This document shows, in pieces, positions 40,901-50,663 of a DNA stretch of 64,000 nucleotides. This DNA is from Sphingomonas abaci. Its GTDB lineage: Bacteria > Pseudomonadota > Alphaproteobacteria > Sphingomonadales > Sphingomonadaceae. A program made the translations under genes and the position numbers. Location of the stretch: assembly GCF_014199625.1 (NCBI RefSeq), contig NZ_JACHNY010000001.1, forward strand, positions 496,001 to 560,000, given 5' to 3'. A model generated the notes under the pieces. It was not told the DNA's origin. It worked only from the letters and a program-made list of their open reading frames with translations, and made no database searches. Position 1 is the first letter of the stretch. Every line of letters begins with the position of its first letter.

Positions 40901-41036
40901 ACCGGAGGGCGGCCTCTACGCGCGGTCGGCGCAGGATGCAAGCGGCTTGAGGCGGTTCCCACGACGATTGCCATAAATCGCGCCGGATGGTAGCGGCGGC
41001 GCTTCATGCGCGGGGGCGTTCCCCCGCCGACCAGCC

Positions 41037-41387
41037 ATGACGGGTCCGATGTTCATTCCCTCTGCTTACGCCCAGACCGCGGGCGGCGCCGCCGGCGCGA
41101 GCGGCATTGCGAGCTTTCTCAGCCTCGCGCCGCTGTTCCTGGTCTTCATCATCTTCTATTTCCTCATGATCCGCCCCCAGCAGCGCCGCGTGAAGCAGTT
41201 GCAGATGGCAATCCAGGCGGTGAAGAAGGGGGACCAGATCGTCACCGCCGGCGGCATCGTCGGTCGCGTCACCAAGGTCGAGGACGCCTATGTCGAGGCG
41301 GAGATCGCCGCCAACACGCGCGTCCGGGTCGTCAAGGCGACGATCGCCGAGGTGGTTAATCCGCTCGCCAAGCCGGCGAACGACTGA
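41037..41387 (+). CDS. yajC: Preprotein translocase accessory subunit YajC
   Basis: 116 residues from the ATG at 41037; an ATG at 41049 (MFIPSAYAQ...) gives 112 residues, fits family N-termini at least as well and is a real alternative. One membrane helix (LAPLFLVFIIFYFLMIRPQQRR) is followed by a small basic cytoplasmic domain (GDQIVTAGGIVGRVTKVEDAYVEAEIA). It works with SecDF on the SecYEG translocon. Its stop overlaps the secD start. Confidence 0.96.
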   Translation: MTGPMFIPSAYAQTAGGAAGASGIASFLSLAPLFLVFIIFYFLMIRPQQRRVKQLQMAIQAVKKGDQIVTAGGIVGRVTKVEDAYVEAEIAANTRVRVVKATIAEVVNPLAKPAND

Positions 41388-42994
41388 TGCTGGATTTCCC
41401 GCGCTGGAAGGTCTGGTCGATCTATGCGGTGCTGGCGGCGCTCGTCGCGCTCGCCATGCCGAGCGTCCTGTCGGGCATCCTGCCGAGCAATCTCGCCGCG
41501 CACCTGCCGGCGAAGCCCCGCATCAATCTGGGCCTCGACCTGGCCGGCGGCAGCTATCTGCTGCTGGAGGCCGATACGAACGACCTGGCCAATAGCCGGC
41601 TCGAGACGATGCGCGACCAGATCGCGGCCGAAATGAAGCGCGGCAGTCCGCGCATCGCGATCGGCGACATCTCGACGCGGAACGGCCAGCTCTCCTTCAT
41701 GCTTCGCGATCCATCCCAGGTCGACGCGGCGCGCGAGCGGCTGTTGTCGATCGCCGGCGGCGGCGCCGGCATGACCGGACAGCGCGAATGGGACATCCAG
41801 GTCGTCGATTCCAGCCGCTTCGTGCTGAAGCCGACCCAGGCGGGCCTTGACGAGGCGATCAACACCGCGATGGGCGACGCGACCGAAGTCGTGCGCCGCC
41901 GCATCGACGAACTCGGCACGCGCGAGCCGACCATCGTCCGCCAGGGCACCAACCGAATCTTGGTCCAGGTTCCCGGCCTGCAGAATCCCCAGGCGTTGAA
42001 GGACCTGCTCGGCAAGACCGCCAAGCTCGAATTCAAGATGGTCGAGGAGAATGTCTCCCCGGCCGATCTCGCCGCCAATCGAGCGCCGCTGGGCGCGCAG
42101 ATCCTGACCTATGTCGATGGCGGGCCGAACGCGCGCATCGCGGTGAAGCGCTCGACCGTCATTTCCGGCGACCAGCTGGTCGACGCGACGCAGGGCTATG
42201 ATCCGCAGACCAACGCGCCGATCGTCAACTTCACCTTCGACGGCCAGGGCGGCCGCCGATTCGCCAAGACGACGACCGACAATGTCGGCAAGCGCTTCGC
42301 CATCATCCTCGACAATCAGGTGATCTCGGCCCCCAGCATCAACACGCCGATCCTGGGCGGGCGCGGCTATATCCAGGGCAATTTCACCGTCGATTCGGCC
42401 AACCAGCTCGCCATCGCGCTCCGCTCGGGCAAGCTGCCGGTCAATCTGAAGGTGATCGAGGAATCGACCGTCGGCCCCGACCTGGGCGCCGATTCGATCC
42501 GCGCCGGCCTGCTCGCCTCGGCGATCGCGGTCGCGCTGGTCGTGGTGTTCATGCTGGTGACCTATGGCCGGTTCGGCGTCTATGCGAATCTGGCGGTGGT
42601 CATCAACGTGTTCGTCATCGTCGGCGTGCTGGCGGTGCTGGGCGGCACGCTGACCCTGCCGGGTATCGCCGGCTTCGTGCTGACCATCGGCACGGCGGTC
42701 GACGCCAACGTGCTGATCAACGAGCGCATCCGCGAGGAACGGCGACGCGGGCGCAGCGTCGTCCAGTCGGTCGAGCTGGGCTATAAGGAGGCCAGCCGCA
42801 CCATCTTCGAGGCGAACGTGACCCACGCGATTTCCGGCCTCATCATGCTGGTGCTGGGCTCCGGACCGGTGAAGGGCTTCGCGGTGGTGCTGCTGATCGG
42901 CATCGTCACCTCGGTCTTCACCGCCGTCACTTTCACCCGGATGCTGGTGGCGCAGTGGATTCGCCGCACCAAGCCCAAGACGATCAACATCTGA
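41387..42994 (+). CDS. secD: Protein-export membrane protein SecD
   Basis: 535 residues. N-terminal helix, then a large periplasmic head (about 35-345) beginning with RINLGLDLAGGSYLLLEAD and containing VVRRRIDELGTREPTIVRQG. Five further helices follow, with the conserved GRGYIQGNF segment before them and GTAVDANVLINERIREE in helix 4, the proton-path Asp. It uses the proton gradient to pull exported proteins through SecYEG. secF starts 13 bases later. Confidence 0.98.
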   Translation: MLDFPRWKVWSIYAVLAALVALAMPSVLSGILPSNLAAHLPAKPRINLGLDLAGGSYLLLEADTNDLANSRLETMRDQIAAEMKRGSPRIAIGDISTRNGQLSFMLRDPSQVDAARERLLSIAGGGAGMTGQREWDIQVVDSSRFVLKPTQAGLDEAINTAMGDATEVVRRRIDELGTREPTIVRQGTNRILVQVPGLQNPQALKDLLGKTAKLEFKMVEENVSPADLAANRAPLGAQILTYVDGGPNARIAVKRSTVISGDQLVDATQGYDPQTNAPIVNFTFDGQGGRRFAKTTTDNVGKRFAIILDNQVISAPSINTPILGGRGYIQGNFTVDSANQLAIALRSGKLPVNLKVIEESTVGPDLGADSIRAGLLASAIAVALVVVFMLVTYGRFGVYANLAVVINVFVIVGVLAVLGGTLTLPGIAGFVLTIGTAVDANVLINERIREERRRGRSVVQSVELGYKEASRTIFEANVTHAISGLIMLVLGSGPVKGFAVVLLIGIVTSVFTAVTFTRMLVAQWIRRTKPKTINI

Positions 42995-43007
42995 GGCGAG
43001 CAGACCC

Positions 43008-43988
43008 ATGAAACTCCTTAAGCTCGTCCCTGACGATACCAATATCGACTTCGTCCGCCTGCGGACCTGGGCGTTTGGCCTGACGCTGGCCTTGTCGCTG
43101 CTGGCGGTCGGGCTGGTCTTCACGCGCGGCCTCAACATGGGCGTCGACTTCGTCGGCGGCCTGATGATCGAGGAACGCTTCCCCACCCCGCCCGACCAGA
43201 ACCGCGTCCGCCAGGTGATCGACGGGCTGGGCGTCGGCGAGGCGTCGCTCCAGCAGGTCGGGGACCCGCGCGCGCTCTCGATCCGCCTGCCGGTGCAGCA
43301 GGGTGCGGATGACGGCGCCACCAACCGCGTCGTCCGCAAGGTCGAGTCCGCACTGGGCCAGGCTTTTCCCGGCGCGACCTTCAGTCGCTACTCCACCGTG
43401 TCGGGCAAGGTGTCGGGCGAGTTGGTCCAGCACGGCATCCTGGCGGTGGTGCTGGCGGTGCTGGGCATCGGCCTGTTCGCCATCTTCCGCTTCGAATGGC
43501 AGTTCGGCGTGTCGACCATCGTCGCCATCGTCCACGATCTGTTGATGACGCTGGGCTTCTTCGCGCTGACCCGGTTCGAGTTCGACCTGAACATCGTTGC
43601 GGCGGTGCTGACCATCATCGGCTATTCGATCAACGACAAGATCGTCATCGACGACCGCATCCGCGAGAACATGCGCCGCTATCGCAAGATGGAGATGCGC
43701 GACATCATCAACCTGTCGGTCAACGAGACGCTGCCGCGCACGGTGATGACCTCGGTCACCATCCTGCTGGCGCTGCTCGCGATGCTGCTGCTGGGCGGCC
43801 ATGTGCTGCGTGGCTTCACCGCGGCGATGATCCTGGGCATCGTGGTCGGCACCTATTCGTCGATCTACGTGTCGTCCTCGCTGCTGATCGCGCTGGGCCT
43901 TCGCGCCGAGCCGAACCGCGAGAAGCCGGGCACGACCGACAAGACCAAGATCGACGATGCCGAGCGCATCGTCCCGCGTCAGCGCTAA
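43008..43988 (+). CDS. secF: Protein-export membrane protein SecF
   Basis: 326 residues. Visible are the N-terminal helix, the NMGVDFVGGLMIEERF periplasmic motif, a short periplasmic domain and a five-helix bundle with GYSINDKIVIDDRIREN and LSVNETLPRTVMTSVTILLALLAM. A charged C-terminal tail follows. It forms the SecDF complex with the product of the preceding gene. Confidence 0.98.
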   Translation: MKLLKLVPDDTNIDFVRLRTWAFGLTLALSLLAVGLVFTRGLNMGVDFVGGLMIEERFPTPPDQNRVRQVIDGLGVGEASLQQVGDPRALSIRLPVQQGADDGATNRVVRKVESALGQAFPGATFSRYSTVSGKVSGELVQHGILAVVLAVLGIGLFAIFRFEWQFGVSTIVAIVHDLLMTLGFFALTRFEFDLNIVAAVLTIIGYSINDKIVIDDRIRENMRRYRKMEMRDIINLSVNETLPRTVMTSVTILLALLAMLLLGGHVLRGFTAAMILGIVVGTYSSIYVSSSLLIALGLRAEPNREKPGTTDKTKIDDAERIVPRQR

Positions 43989-44000
43989 GGGACCGGCATC

Positions 44001-44375
44001 ATGCGCATGGATCGCGGCCAGCCGGTTACCGGGCCGGAAATCCGGGGCTTTTCGGGCAATGGCTACCGGCTGGACGATGTGACGGTCGCGACCGCGCTGT
44101 TGCTGACGGCGGACAAGGCGATGGACTGGACCCCACCCGCCCTTGCCGAGCTGACCGTCGAGGCGATCGAGCCGCTGCTCGATCCGCTGCCCGAGTTCCT
44201 GCTGATCGGCACCGGCGCGCGGCTGGCCCGCCCGCCCCGCGCGCTGGTCCAGGCGCTCGATGCGCGCGGCATCGGGGTCGAGACGATGGATAGCCGCGCC
44301 GCCGCGCGGGCCTGGGGCGTGCTGCGGGCCGAGGGCCGGCGGCTGGCGGCGGCGCTCTATCCCACCGACGCCTGA
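44001..44375 (+). CDS. Mth938-like domain protein
   Basis: 124 residues. A small alpha/beta fold with IRGFSGNGYRLDDVTVATALLLTADKAMDWTP, EFLLIGTGARLARPPRALVQALDARGIGVETMDSRAAARAWGVL, characteristic of the Mth938/NDUFAF3 family. Human NDUFAF3 is a complex I assembly factor; bacterial members near secDF have no proven role. The gene starts 12 bases after secF and is probably in the same operon. Confidence 0.9.
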   Translation: MRMDRGQPVTGPEIRGFSGNGYRLDDVTVATALLLTADKAMDWTPPALAELTVEAIEPLLDPLPEFLLIGTGARLARPPRALVQALDARGIGVETMDSRAAARAWGVLRAEGRRLAAALYPTDA

Positions 44376-44489
44376 ACGGCGGCAGGCCCTGATCGACCAG
44401 GCTGGATTTTGCCCCGGTTCGATAGCCGATTGCGAGTGACAAGGGCGTGCCGCCGCAATAGCCTTATCCCTGATCAGGTGAGGTATTGC

Positions 44490-45935
44490 GTGAGACACGA
44501 GCGGTTCGGGGCGATGCTGGCATTGGCGGCGATGCTGGCGGGATGCGGCGGCGATGGCGGATCAAGCGCCAGCACCGCGAACGGCAGCAGCTCGGGCGGG
44601 GGCACCGCCTCGACCCCCGCGCCCACCGCCAGCGGCTGCTCGCTGCGCGAGCGGCAGGACTGGGCGGCGGCGCAGTTGCGCGAATGGTATCTCTTCCCCG
44701 AAACGCTCCCCGCCAGCCTCAGCCCGGCCGCCTATTCGACCGTCGACGACTATATCGACGCGCTGACCAAGACCGCGCGCGACCAGTCCAAGGATCGGTA
44801 TTTCACGCATCTCGCCTCGATCAAGGAGGAGAATGCCTATTATGATTCGGGCGAGAGCGCCGGCTTCGGCTTCCGGATCAGCATCGGCAGCGGCAACAGC
44901 GCGCTGACCGTCACCGAAAGCTTCGAGGGTGCGCCCGCGCTCGCCGCGGGGATCGACCGCGGCGCGCAGATCGTCGGCATCGGCACCACCAGCAGCGACG
45001 TACGCAGCATCGCCGCGATCACCGCCGCCGACCCGACCTATGGCATCGGCAATGCCCTGGGGCCCGACACGACCGGCACCACCCGCGTCTTCCGGCTCCA
45101 GACGGCGAATGGCGGCACGCGCGACGTCAGCGTCGCCAAGGCGGTCTATACGCTGACTCCGATCTCCAGCCGCTACGGCGTGCAGATCATCAACGATGGC
45201 GACCAAAAGGTCGGCTATATCAACCTGCGCACCTTCATCACCACCGCCGACGCGCAGCTCCGCTCCGCCTTTGACGGCTTTCGCCAGCAGGGCATCACCC
45301 GGGTCATCATCGACCTGCGCTACAATGGCGGCGGCCTGGTCGACACGGCGGAGCTGGCCGGCGACCTGCTCGGCGGCAATCGCCAGGCATCGGACGTGTT
45401 CAGCTACACGACCTTCCGTCCGGAGAAATCCGCGAACAACGAGACCCGCTATTTCCGGCCGCAGTCCCAATCGATCGCGCCGACCCGCATCGCCTTCATC
45501 GGCACGCGCGGCACCGCCTCGGCGAGCGAGCTGCTGATCAATGCCATGTCGCCCTATCTGAACGGCGCCATGGCGCTGGTCGGCACCAACACCTATGGCA
45601 AGCCGGTCGGGCAGATCGCGCTGGATCGCGCGCAGTGCGACGACCGGCTGCGCGTCATCGCCTTCGCCACGCAGAACAGCGCGCGCCAGGGCGGCTATTA
45701 TACCGGCCTCGCCTCCACGCTCGGCACGACCTGTCAGGCAAGCGACGATCTGAGCCGGCCGATGGGCGATCCGGCCGAGGCCTCGACCCGCGCCGCGCTC
45801 GATTTCCTCGCGGGGCGGAGCTGCACCGCGATCACCGCACGCGGCGGCGATGCGACCGCCTTCGCCGCGGATCGCGAACTAGTGCGCGCGGCCCGGCCGA
45901 GCGCGGCGCAGCGCGAGGTGCCGGGACTGTTCTGA
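44490..45935 (+). CDS. S41-family peptidase lipoprotein
   Basis: 481 residues from a GTG at 44490 (GAGG six bases upstream, overlapping the palindrome CCTGATCAGG); the frame is open to 44409 but without a Shine-Dalgarno. The lipobox LAGC gives an acylated Cys, followed by a Gly/Ser-rich spacer. A PDZ-like domain (about 130-225) precedes the C-terminal-processing-protease fold with VIIDLRYNGGGLVDTAELAGDLLGG and the catalytic Ser in GTRGTASASELLINAM. It is an envelope-anchored protease; its target is unknown. Confidence 0.93.
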   Translation: MRHERFGAMLALAAMLAGCGGDGGSSASTANGSSSGGGTASTPAPTASGCSLRERQDWAAAQLREWYLFPETLPASLSPAAYSTVDDYIDALTKTARDQSKDRYFTHLASIKEENAYYDSGESAGFGFRISIGSGNSALTVTESFEGAPALAAGIDRGAQIVGIGTTSSDVRSIAAITAADPTYGIGNALGPDTTGTTRVFRLQTANGGTRDVSVAKAVYTLTPISSRYGVQIINDGDQKVGYINLRTFITTADAQLRSAFDGFRQQGITRVIIDLRYNGGGLVDTAELAGDLLGGNRQASDVFSYTTFRPEKSANNETRYFRPQSQSIAPTRIAFIGTRGTASASELLINAMSPYLNGAMALVGTNTYGKPVGQIALDRAQCDDRLRVIAFATQNSARQGGYYTGLASTLGTTCQASDDLSRPMGDPAEASTRAALDFLAGRSCTAITARGGDATAFAADRELVRAARPSAAQREVPGLF

Positions 45936-46054
45936 ACCGGGTGTCGGCGTCCCACCTTCAGGGAGGATCGTCGCACCCGACGCCACCCGGTGGAGGCCCG
46001 GCCCCCGTCGGGGGACGCCGGTCAGCGCCCCCGATCGTATGGCGCGTGGCCCCG

Positions 46055-46078
46055 GCGCCCAGCCCCGTAGGCTGGCGC
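46055..46078. repeat. Hairpin between the S41 protease and ydbL
   Basis: GCGCCCAGCC and GGCTGGCGC form a 9-bp stem with one bulged C and a five-base loop. The two genes converge here, so it may end either transcript. The rest of the 177-bp gap is GC-rich palindromic sequence without a gene. Confidence 0.5.
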
Positions 46079-46112
46079 GGCGTCGTCCTTACATGAAGCG
46101 ACGCCGTCCCCC

Positions 46113-46493
46113 TCAAACGCAGCGCGGGTCGCGTTCCGGCGGGGCGCTGGTCCGCGTCTTCCAGCTACCATCGGGGGCACGGTATTTTTCGCCCGGCCTG
46201 GTCTGCGCGATCAGGTTGCAGCCGCTGGTGAAGGCGAGCTGCTCCACCGTCGCGCCGGTCGCCTGCGCCTTTTGCGTATAGGCCGCCTTGCGCTGGATGT
46301 TGATCGCATTGACCAGCGCGCGTAGCTCCGCCGAGCCGCTGCCGACCACGCCCAGATAGCCGTCGGGCTGCTCGCCAACCTCGCCCGCCGCGCGCGCCGC
46401 CGCATAGGCCGGGTCGCGCTGCGCCCAGGCGGCGGTCGACAGGCTGGCCAAGGCCAGCAGGCCGGCCATCGTCATCTTCGCCATGGTCTTCAT
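46113..46493 (-). CDS. ydbL: YdbL-family (DUF1318) periplasmic protein
   Basis: 126 residues. A signal peptide (MKTMAKMTMAGLLALASLSTAAWA) is followed by the DUF1318 body with GYLGVVGSGSAELRALVNAINIQRKAAYTQKAQATG and a late GSWKTR. In E. coli YdbL acts with YdbH and YnbE, modulating the bridge that carries phospholipid to the outer membrane. The start overlaps the ynbE stop by a base triplet (ATGA). Confidence 0.92.
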   Translation of the reverse strand: MKTMAKMTMAGLLALASLSTAAWAQRDPAYAAARAAGEVGEQPDGYLGVVGSGSAELRALVNAINIQRKAAYTQKAQATGATVEQLAFTSGCNLIAQTRPGEKYRAPDGSWKTRTSAPPERDPRCV

Positions 46494-46699
46494 CAGAAAA
46501 TCCCCGGATTCTGCTGGATCAGCGACTTGGCCTCATTGTCGAGGCGGTACACCACTTCCTGCGTGACATTGATGTTCAGGTTGATCTCGATCGGCTTGGT
46601 CGGCGCGTTCACATTGATGCAGCCGCCGGTCGCCCCGGTCAGGATCGCCATCGTACAGATCGTGATCGCTCGCATCGTCGTCAACCTGGAACGCTTCAT
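46493..46699 (-). CDS. ynbE: YnbE-family lipoprotein
   Basis: 68 residues. The lipobox ATGGC places an acylated Cys near residue 27. The body, PTKPIEINLNINVTQEVVYRLD, is the YnbE signature. In E. coli this outer-membrane lipoprotein stacks by beta-strand addition onto YdbH. It overlaps both neighbours by four bases, so the three are one coupled operon. Confidence 0.93.
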   Translation of the reverse strand: MKRSRLTTMRAITICTMAILTGATGGCINVNAPTKPIEINLNINVTQEVVYRLDNEAKSLIQQNPGIF

Positions 46700-49600
46700 C
46701 GCCGATTCTCGCTTACGGGGGTCTGAATGGAAAGGGGCGGCGTCGCGGGCGCCGGCGCGGGGGGCTGCGCAGCGCGGTTCTGCGCCTCGATCAAGGCGGG
46801 CAGGTTCCGTTCGACCAGCCGCTTGGGATCGTAGAAGGACGAGACCGAATCGAGCAGGCCGCGAAACGGCGCGCGGATGCGGATGTTGAAGACGAAGGGC
46901 AGCCGTTGCAGCCGGCGCAGGATGAAATTGGTCTTGGCGCCCTCGCCCTGCTTGACCCCCGTGAAGCGGACCGCGGTCACCATGTCGCCGCCCAGCGGCC
47001 CGTCCATGTTGACCGTCAGGCTGCGATAGCGCAGCGATTTCAGCGCCTGGAACGCCAGATTGCCCCAGGTGCCGAGCTGCTTCTGTCCCAGGACCCCGAC
47101 ATAGGCGATCGTGCCGCCACCGTCGCGCACCGCCAGCCGTCCGCCCTCGATCCGCCCGCCAAGCGAGTCGAAGATCATCGGCAGCGTGCCGTCGAAGATG
47201 CCGGTGGCGTCGAGATTGGGGAAGTCGAACTGCTGGAGGAACTGGTCGGCGCGCGCGCCGGTGACGTGGAAGGTCATGTGCCGCGCCCGATCGGCGGCGA
47301 AGTCCAGCAGCGTCGGGTCGAGCGTCAGCGCGCCGCCCGCGAAGGGCCAGCGCGCATCCTCGACCTGAACGCGTACGCCGCCCAGGAGCTGGAACCGGAT
47401 CACCCCGTCGTTGACGGCGACGCCAGGATTCACCGTCTTCACCGTCACGACCTGCCCCGGCGGCGTATGCAGCGCGAGCAGGTCGTCGAAGCGGATCGTG
47501 CCGGCGATGCCGGTCGCGGGGCCGAACGCGGCGGCGAGGTCGAGGCCCTCGCTGGCGAAGGCGCCCGTGCTCGTCACCCGCTCGCCCCAGGCGATATGGC
47601 CGGCGCCGGTCACCTTGCCCCGCACATCGGCGATCACGCCGAAGGTCAGCGGGGTCAGCAGATCGGGCTGGAACGCCTTGGTGAAGATCAGCCCCGGCAC
47701 GGTCAGGTCCGCCGCCCCGGTGCCGTCGCCCAGCAGATGATGCAGCGCGACATTGGCGACCGCCGTGCCCGTTGTCGGCTCGTGGAGCGTGCCCGCGGCA
47801 TCGATGCGGTTGCCCGCCAGCGTCAGGGTGACGCCGCGCCCCGCCATCGGCTTGAAACGGGGAGCGCCGGTCTGTGCGTCGGTGACGGTCAGCGCCCCCC
47901 CCACGTCGAGCGTGCCGCGCCGGAATCGCCAGTCGCCCATGGCGTCCGACAAGAGCAGCGGCACCGCGCCGATCTGTCCCGCGCCGCCGGTGAACCGCCC
48001 GGCCGCGCCCCCATCGACGATCCGCCCGGTCAGCGTCGCGGCATCGATCCGGGTCGCGCGGTCGGGCGCGCCGAGCCGCGCCTTCACGCCGTCCAGCACG
48101 AAGCCCAGCGTCGCGACGTCGAAGCGCGCACCCGCCGCATCGACGGCGAGCGGCGTCCGGCCGATCCGCCCGCGCAGCGCGGTCGCGCCCAGCCGCGCTT
48201 CGCCGGCGACGCGCCCCTCCGTTGCCGCCAGCAGCGTGCCGCCGGCGGGACACAGCGTCAGCCGCGCCGGGTCGAGCGTCAGGCTGGAAACGCTCAGCCG
48301 CTGCCAGCCCACGGGCACGCAGCCCGGCTCCACGCGCCAGCCGCCGCGCGTCCGGCGGACCGCGAGCGGCAGCCGCAGATCCTCGACCTGTCCGTTGCCG
48401 CCGAGCGGCCCGGTCAGGCGAAGCGTGGTGGTCAGCCGCGTCTCGTCCCGCCCGCCCAGGGCGAAGCGGAGCGGCGTGGCGGCAAGGCTGGCCTGGCCCG
48501 CCGCGTAGGGCGTGGCCAGGGTCACGGTGCCGGTCAGCCGCCCGTCGCTGTCGCGTCGCCGCGTCGCGACCACGAGATCGGGCAGGCCGCCGCCGCCGGC
48601 CGTCATCCGACCATCGAGGTGCAGCCCCCCCGCCGGCCAGCGATAGCCCAGCGTGCCCTCGGTCAGCGCCAGCCGTGCGCCGGTCGCGGCGTCGACACGT
48701 CCCTCGCCCAGCGTCACCGCACCGGTGCCGCCATGCACGTCCGCCTCGAATGGCAGGTGCAGGGCGAACCGTCGCGCCGCCGCCCGGCTTGCGGTCACCA
48801 GCCGGTCGCGCAGCGGCGCCATCGGCGTGCCGGCAAGGGCTGGCACGCCGTCCAGCCCGGAAAGCATCGCCGGGGCCAGCCCCGCCCCTTGCGCGTCGAG
48901 TACGCCCCTGGCCTTCACCCCGCCGGGCGCGACCGCATAGCGCGCGTAGAGTCGCAGCGCTTCCGCTCCGCCCTGGGACGCGCGCAAGCCGCTGCCGTGC
49001 AGGTCGGCCCGCCCGCCAGTGCCGGAGGCGGCGCCGGTGAAATCGACCCGGCCGCGCGTCGCGGCGAGGGTGACGCCGCCGCCCCGCACCGCGCCGGTCG
49101 CCAGCCGGGCATCCCCCTGCCACCGGTCGAGGGCGGCGGAGAGATCGACCGACAAGTCGGCACGCAGCGCCGCGGCGCGCAGCCCGGCGCAGGCCAGCCG
49201 CTCGATGCGCACCGGCCCGTCCAGCTCCGGGCGCGCACGATCGATTCGCACGTCCACCGCCGCCGACACGCCGGCCAGCGTGCATCCCGCCAGCGCCAGG
49301 CCGGGCCCGACCGCCGCCAGGCTGCCACGGAAACCGTCGTCCAGCCGGCCCTTGCCGCGCAGCTTCAGCCCGACCAGCCCCGCCGGCGTCATCAGCCGGA
49401 CGCGGGCATCGGCCACGTCGACCGACAGCCGGGGCAGCGCGAAGGGCTGGTTGCCCGACGATGGCGGCATCAGCCGGTCGAGCGCCCCCAGCCGCAATTT
49501 GCCGTCGCGAAGCTCGGCGCGCAGCCGGACATGGCCGGCGCGCACCTGCTGCACCGACACACCCGACAGGCCGATATCGGTACGCGTCTCGATCCAGTCG

Positions 49601-49872
49601 GCGACCAGGTCCGGCCGGGCGGGATCGCCGATCACGACATGGGTCAACCGCTGCCGCCCCAGCCCCAGATCGGCGATGTCATAGGTCGCGGGCACGCCGC
49701 GACGGACCAGCGTGTCGGTGACGAAATGACGCAGGATCGGCCGGCGCTCGATCCACAGGCTGGTGCCGGCGACGACCAGCGCTGCGGCCCCGGCCAGGGC
49801 GGCGCGCCGGCGACGGCTATAGGGGCGGCGATTCGGCTGGATATGCTGCTCCTCCTCCACCGCGCGCGTCAT
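46696..49872 (-). CDS. ydbH: YdbH-family AsmA-like intermembrane lipid transport protein
   Basis: 1058 residues from the ATG at 49872 with AGGAGG directly before it; the longer frame to 50022 overlaps radC and is rejected. One N-terminal membrane anchor ([18 protein letters not shown] after an Arg-rich stretch) is followed by about 1000 residues of repetitive beta-strand sequence as in AsmA-like bridge proteins. The C-terminal DUF748/dicarboxylate-type region contains FDGTLPMIFDSLGG and LGTWGNLAFQALKSLRYRSL. It spans the periplasm to move phospholipids to the outer membrane, redundantly with TamB and YhdP in E. coli. Confidence 0.9.
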   Translation of the reverse strand: MTRAVEEEQHIQPNRRPYSRRRRAALAGAAALVVAGTSLWIERRPILRHFVTDTLVRRGVPATYDIADLGLGRQRLTHVVIGDPARPDLVADWIETRTDIGLSGVSVQQVRAGHVRLRAELRDGKLRLGALDRLMPPSSGNQPFALPRLSVDVADARVRLMTPAGLVGLKLRGKGRLDDGFRGSLAAVGPGLALAGCTLAGVSAAVDVRIDRARPELDGPVRIERLACAGLRAAALRADLSVDLSAALDRWQGDARLATGAVRGGGVTLAATRGRVDFTGAASGTGGRADLHGSGLRASQGGAEALRLYARYAVAPGGVKARGVLDAQGAGLAPAMLSGLDGVPALAGTPMAPLRDRLVTASRAAARRFALHLPFEADVHGGTGAVTLGEGRVDAATGARLALTEGTLGYRWPAGGLHLDGRMTAGGGGLPDLVVATRRRDSDGRLTGTVTLATPYAAGQASLAATPLRFALGGRDETRLTTTLRLTGPLGGNGQVEDLRLPLAVRRTRGGWRVEPGCVPVGWQRLSVSSLTLDPARLTLCPAGGTLLAATEGRVAGEARLGATALRGRIGRTPLAVDAAGARFDVATLGFVLDGVKARLGAPDRATRIDAATLTGRIVDGGAAGRFTGGAGQIGAVPLLLSDAMGDWRFRRGTLDVGGALTVTDAQTGAPRFKPMAGRGVTLTLAGNRIDAAGTLHEPTTGTAVANVALHHLLGDGTGAADLTVPGLIFTKAFQPDLLTPLTFGVIADVRGKVTGAGHIAWGERVTSTGAFASEGLDLAAAFGPATGIAGTIRFDDLLALHTPPGQVVTVKTVNPGVAVNDGVIRFQLLGGVRVQVEDARWPFAGGALTLDPTLLDFAADRARHMTFHVTGARADQFLQQFDFPNLDATGIFDGTLPMIFDSLGGRIEGGRLAVRDGGGTIAYVGVLGQKQLGTWGNLAFQALKSLRYRSLTVNMDGPLGGDMVTAVRFTGVKQGEGAKTNFILRRLQRLPFVFNIRIRAPFRGLLDSVSSFYDPKRLVERNLPALIEAQNRAAQPPAPAPATPPLSIQTPVSENRR

Positions 49873-49982
49873 CCTCCTGCCGAGAGCGCTTCTTACGGAC
49901 CGGATGACCGGAGTTGAAGCGCTTATCTGGGGCAGACGTATACCGTCCTTGATCCCGGCGCGCGCGCGGATAGGACGGGCGG

Positions 49983-50663
49983 ATGGCCGATCCCCTTCCC
50001 GATCATGCCGGTCACCGGGCACGTCTGCGCCAGCGGCTGCTCGCCGATCCGGCCGGGCTGCTCGATCATGAGCTGGTGGAATATCTGCTCGCGCTCGCCA
50101 TTCCCCGCCGCGACACCAAGCCGCTGGCCAAGGCGCTGCTCGCCGAGTTCGGGGGGATCGGCGCCCTGCTGACGGCCGAGCCGGAGGCGATGATGCGCGT
50201 CGACGGCATGGGCGACGCCGCGGCCGCCGCGATCCGCATCGCGCAAGGATCGGCGCTGCGACTGCTCCATGCCCAGGTCGCCGACCGGCCGATGCTGGCC
50301 AACTGGCAGGCGCTGCTCGACTATCTGCGCGCCGACATGGCGCATCGCGGCGTCGAGCTGTTCCGCGTCCTCCACCTCAACACCCGCAACGTCCTGATCC
50401 GCGACGAGATCATGAACCAGGGCACGGTCGACCAGGCCCCCGTCCATGTCCGCGAGGTGATCCGCCGCGCGCTGGAGCTGCAATCGGCGGCAATCATCCT
50501 GGTCCACAATCATCCAAGCGGCGATCCCGCCCCCAGCCGCGCCGATATCGAGATCACGCGCCGGATCGTCGACGCGGGCAAGCCGCTCAACATCGCCGTC
50601 CACGACCATCTGATCATCGGCGCGCACGGCCATGCCTCGCTGCGCGCGCTGGGGCTGATCTGA
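49983..50663 (+). CDS. radC: RadC-family JAB-domain protein
   Basis: 226 residues, full length. The N-terminal UPF0758 helix-hairpin-helix part (DHELVEYLLALAIPRRDTKPLAKALLAEFGG) precedes the JAMM metalloprotease-like domain with the metal site HNHPSGDPAPSRAD and a preceding Glu region. Its role is unsettled; DNA-repair labels come from an old E. coli assignment later withdrawn. It is divergent from ydbH across 110 bases. Confidence 0.95.
   Translation: MADPLPDHAGHRARLRQRLLADPAGLLDHELVEYLLALAIPRRDTKPLAKALLAEFGGIGALLTAEPEAMMRVDGMGDAAAAAIRIAQGSALRLLHAQVADRPMLANWQALLDYLRADMAHRGVELFRVLHLNTRNVLIRDEIMNQGTVDQAPVHVREVIRRALELQSAAIILVHNHPSGDPAPSRADIEITRRIVDAGKPLNIAVHDHLIIGAHGHASLRALGLI

Noticed and set aside
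46906-49917. A 1003-codon plus-strand frame
   Set aside because: Mirror of ydbH on the other strand; the ydbH-ynbE-ydbL overlaps and family motifs fix the minus strand as coding.
49873-50022. Longer start for YdbH at 50022
   Set aside because: It would overlap radC and add an Arg-rich stretch before the membrane anchor; AGGAGG adjoins the ATG at 49872.
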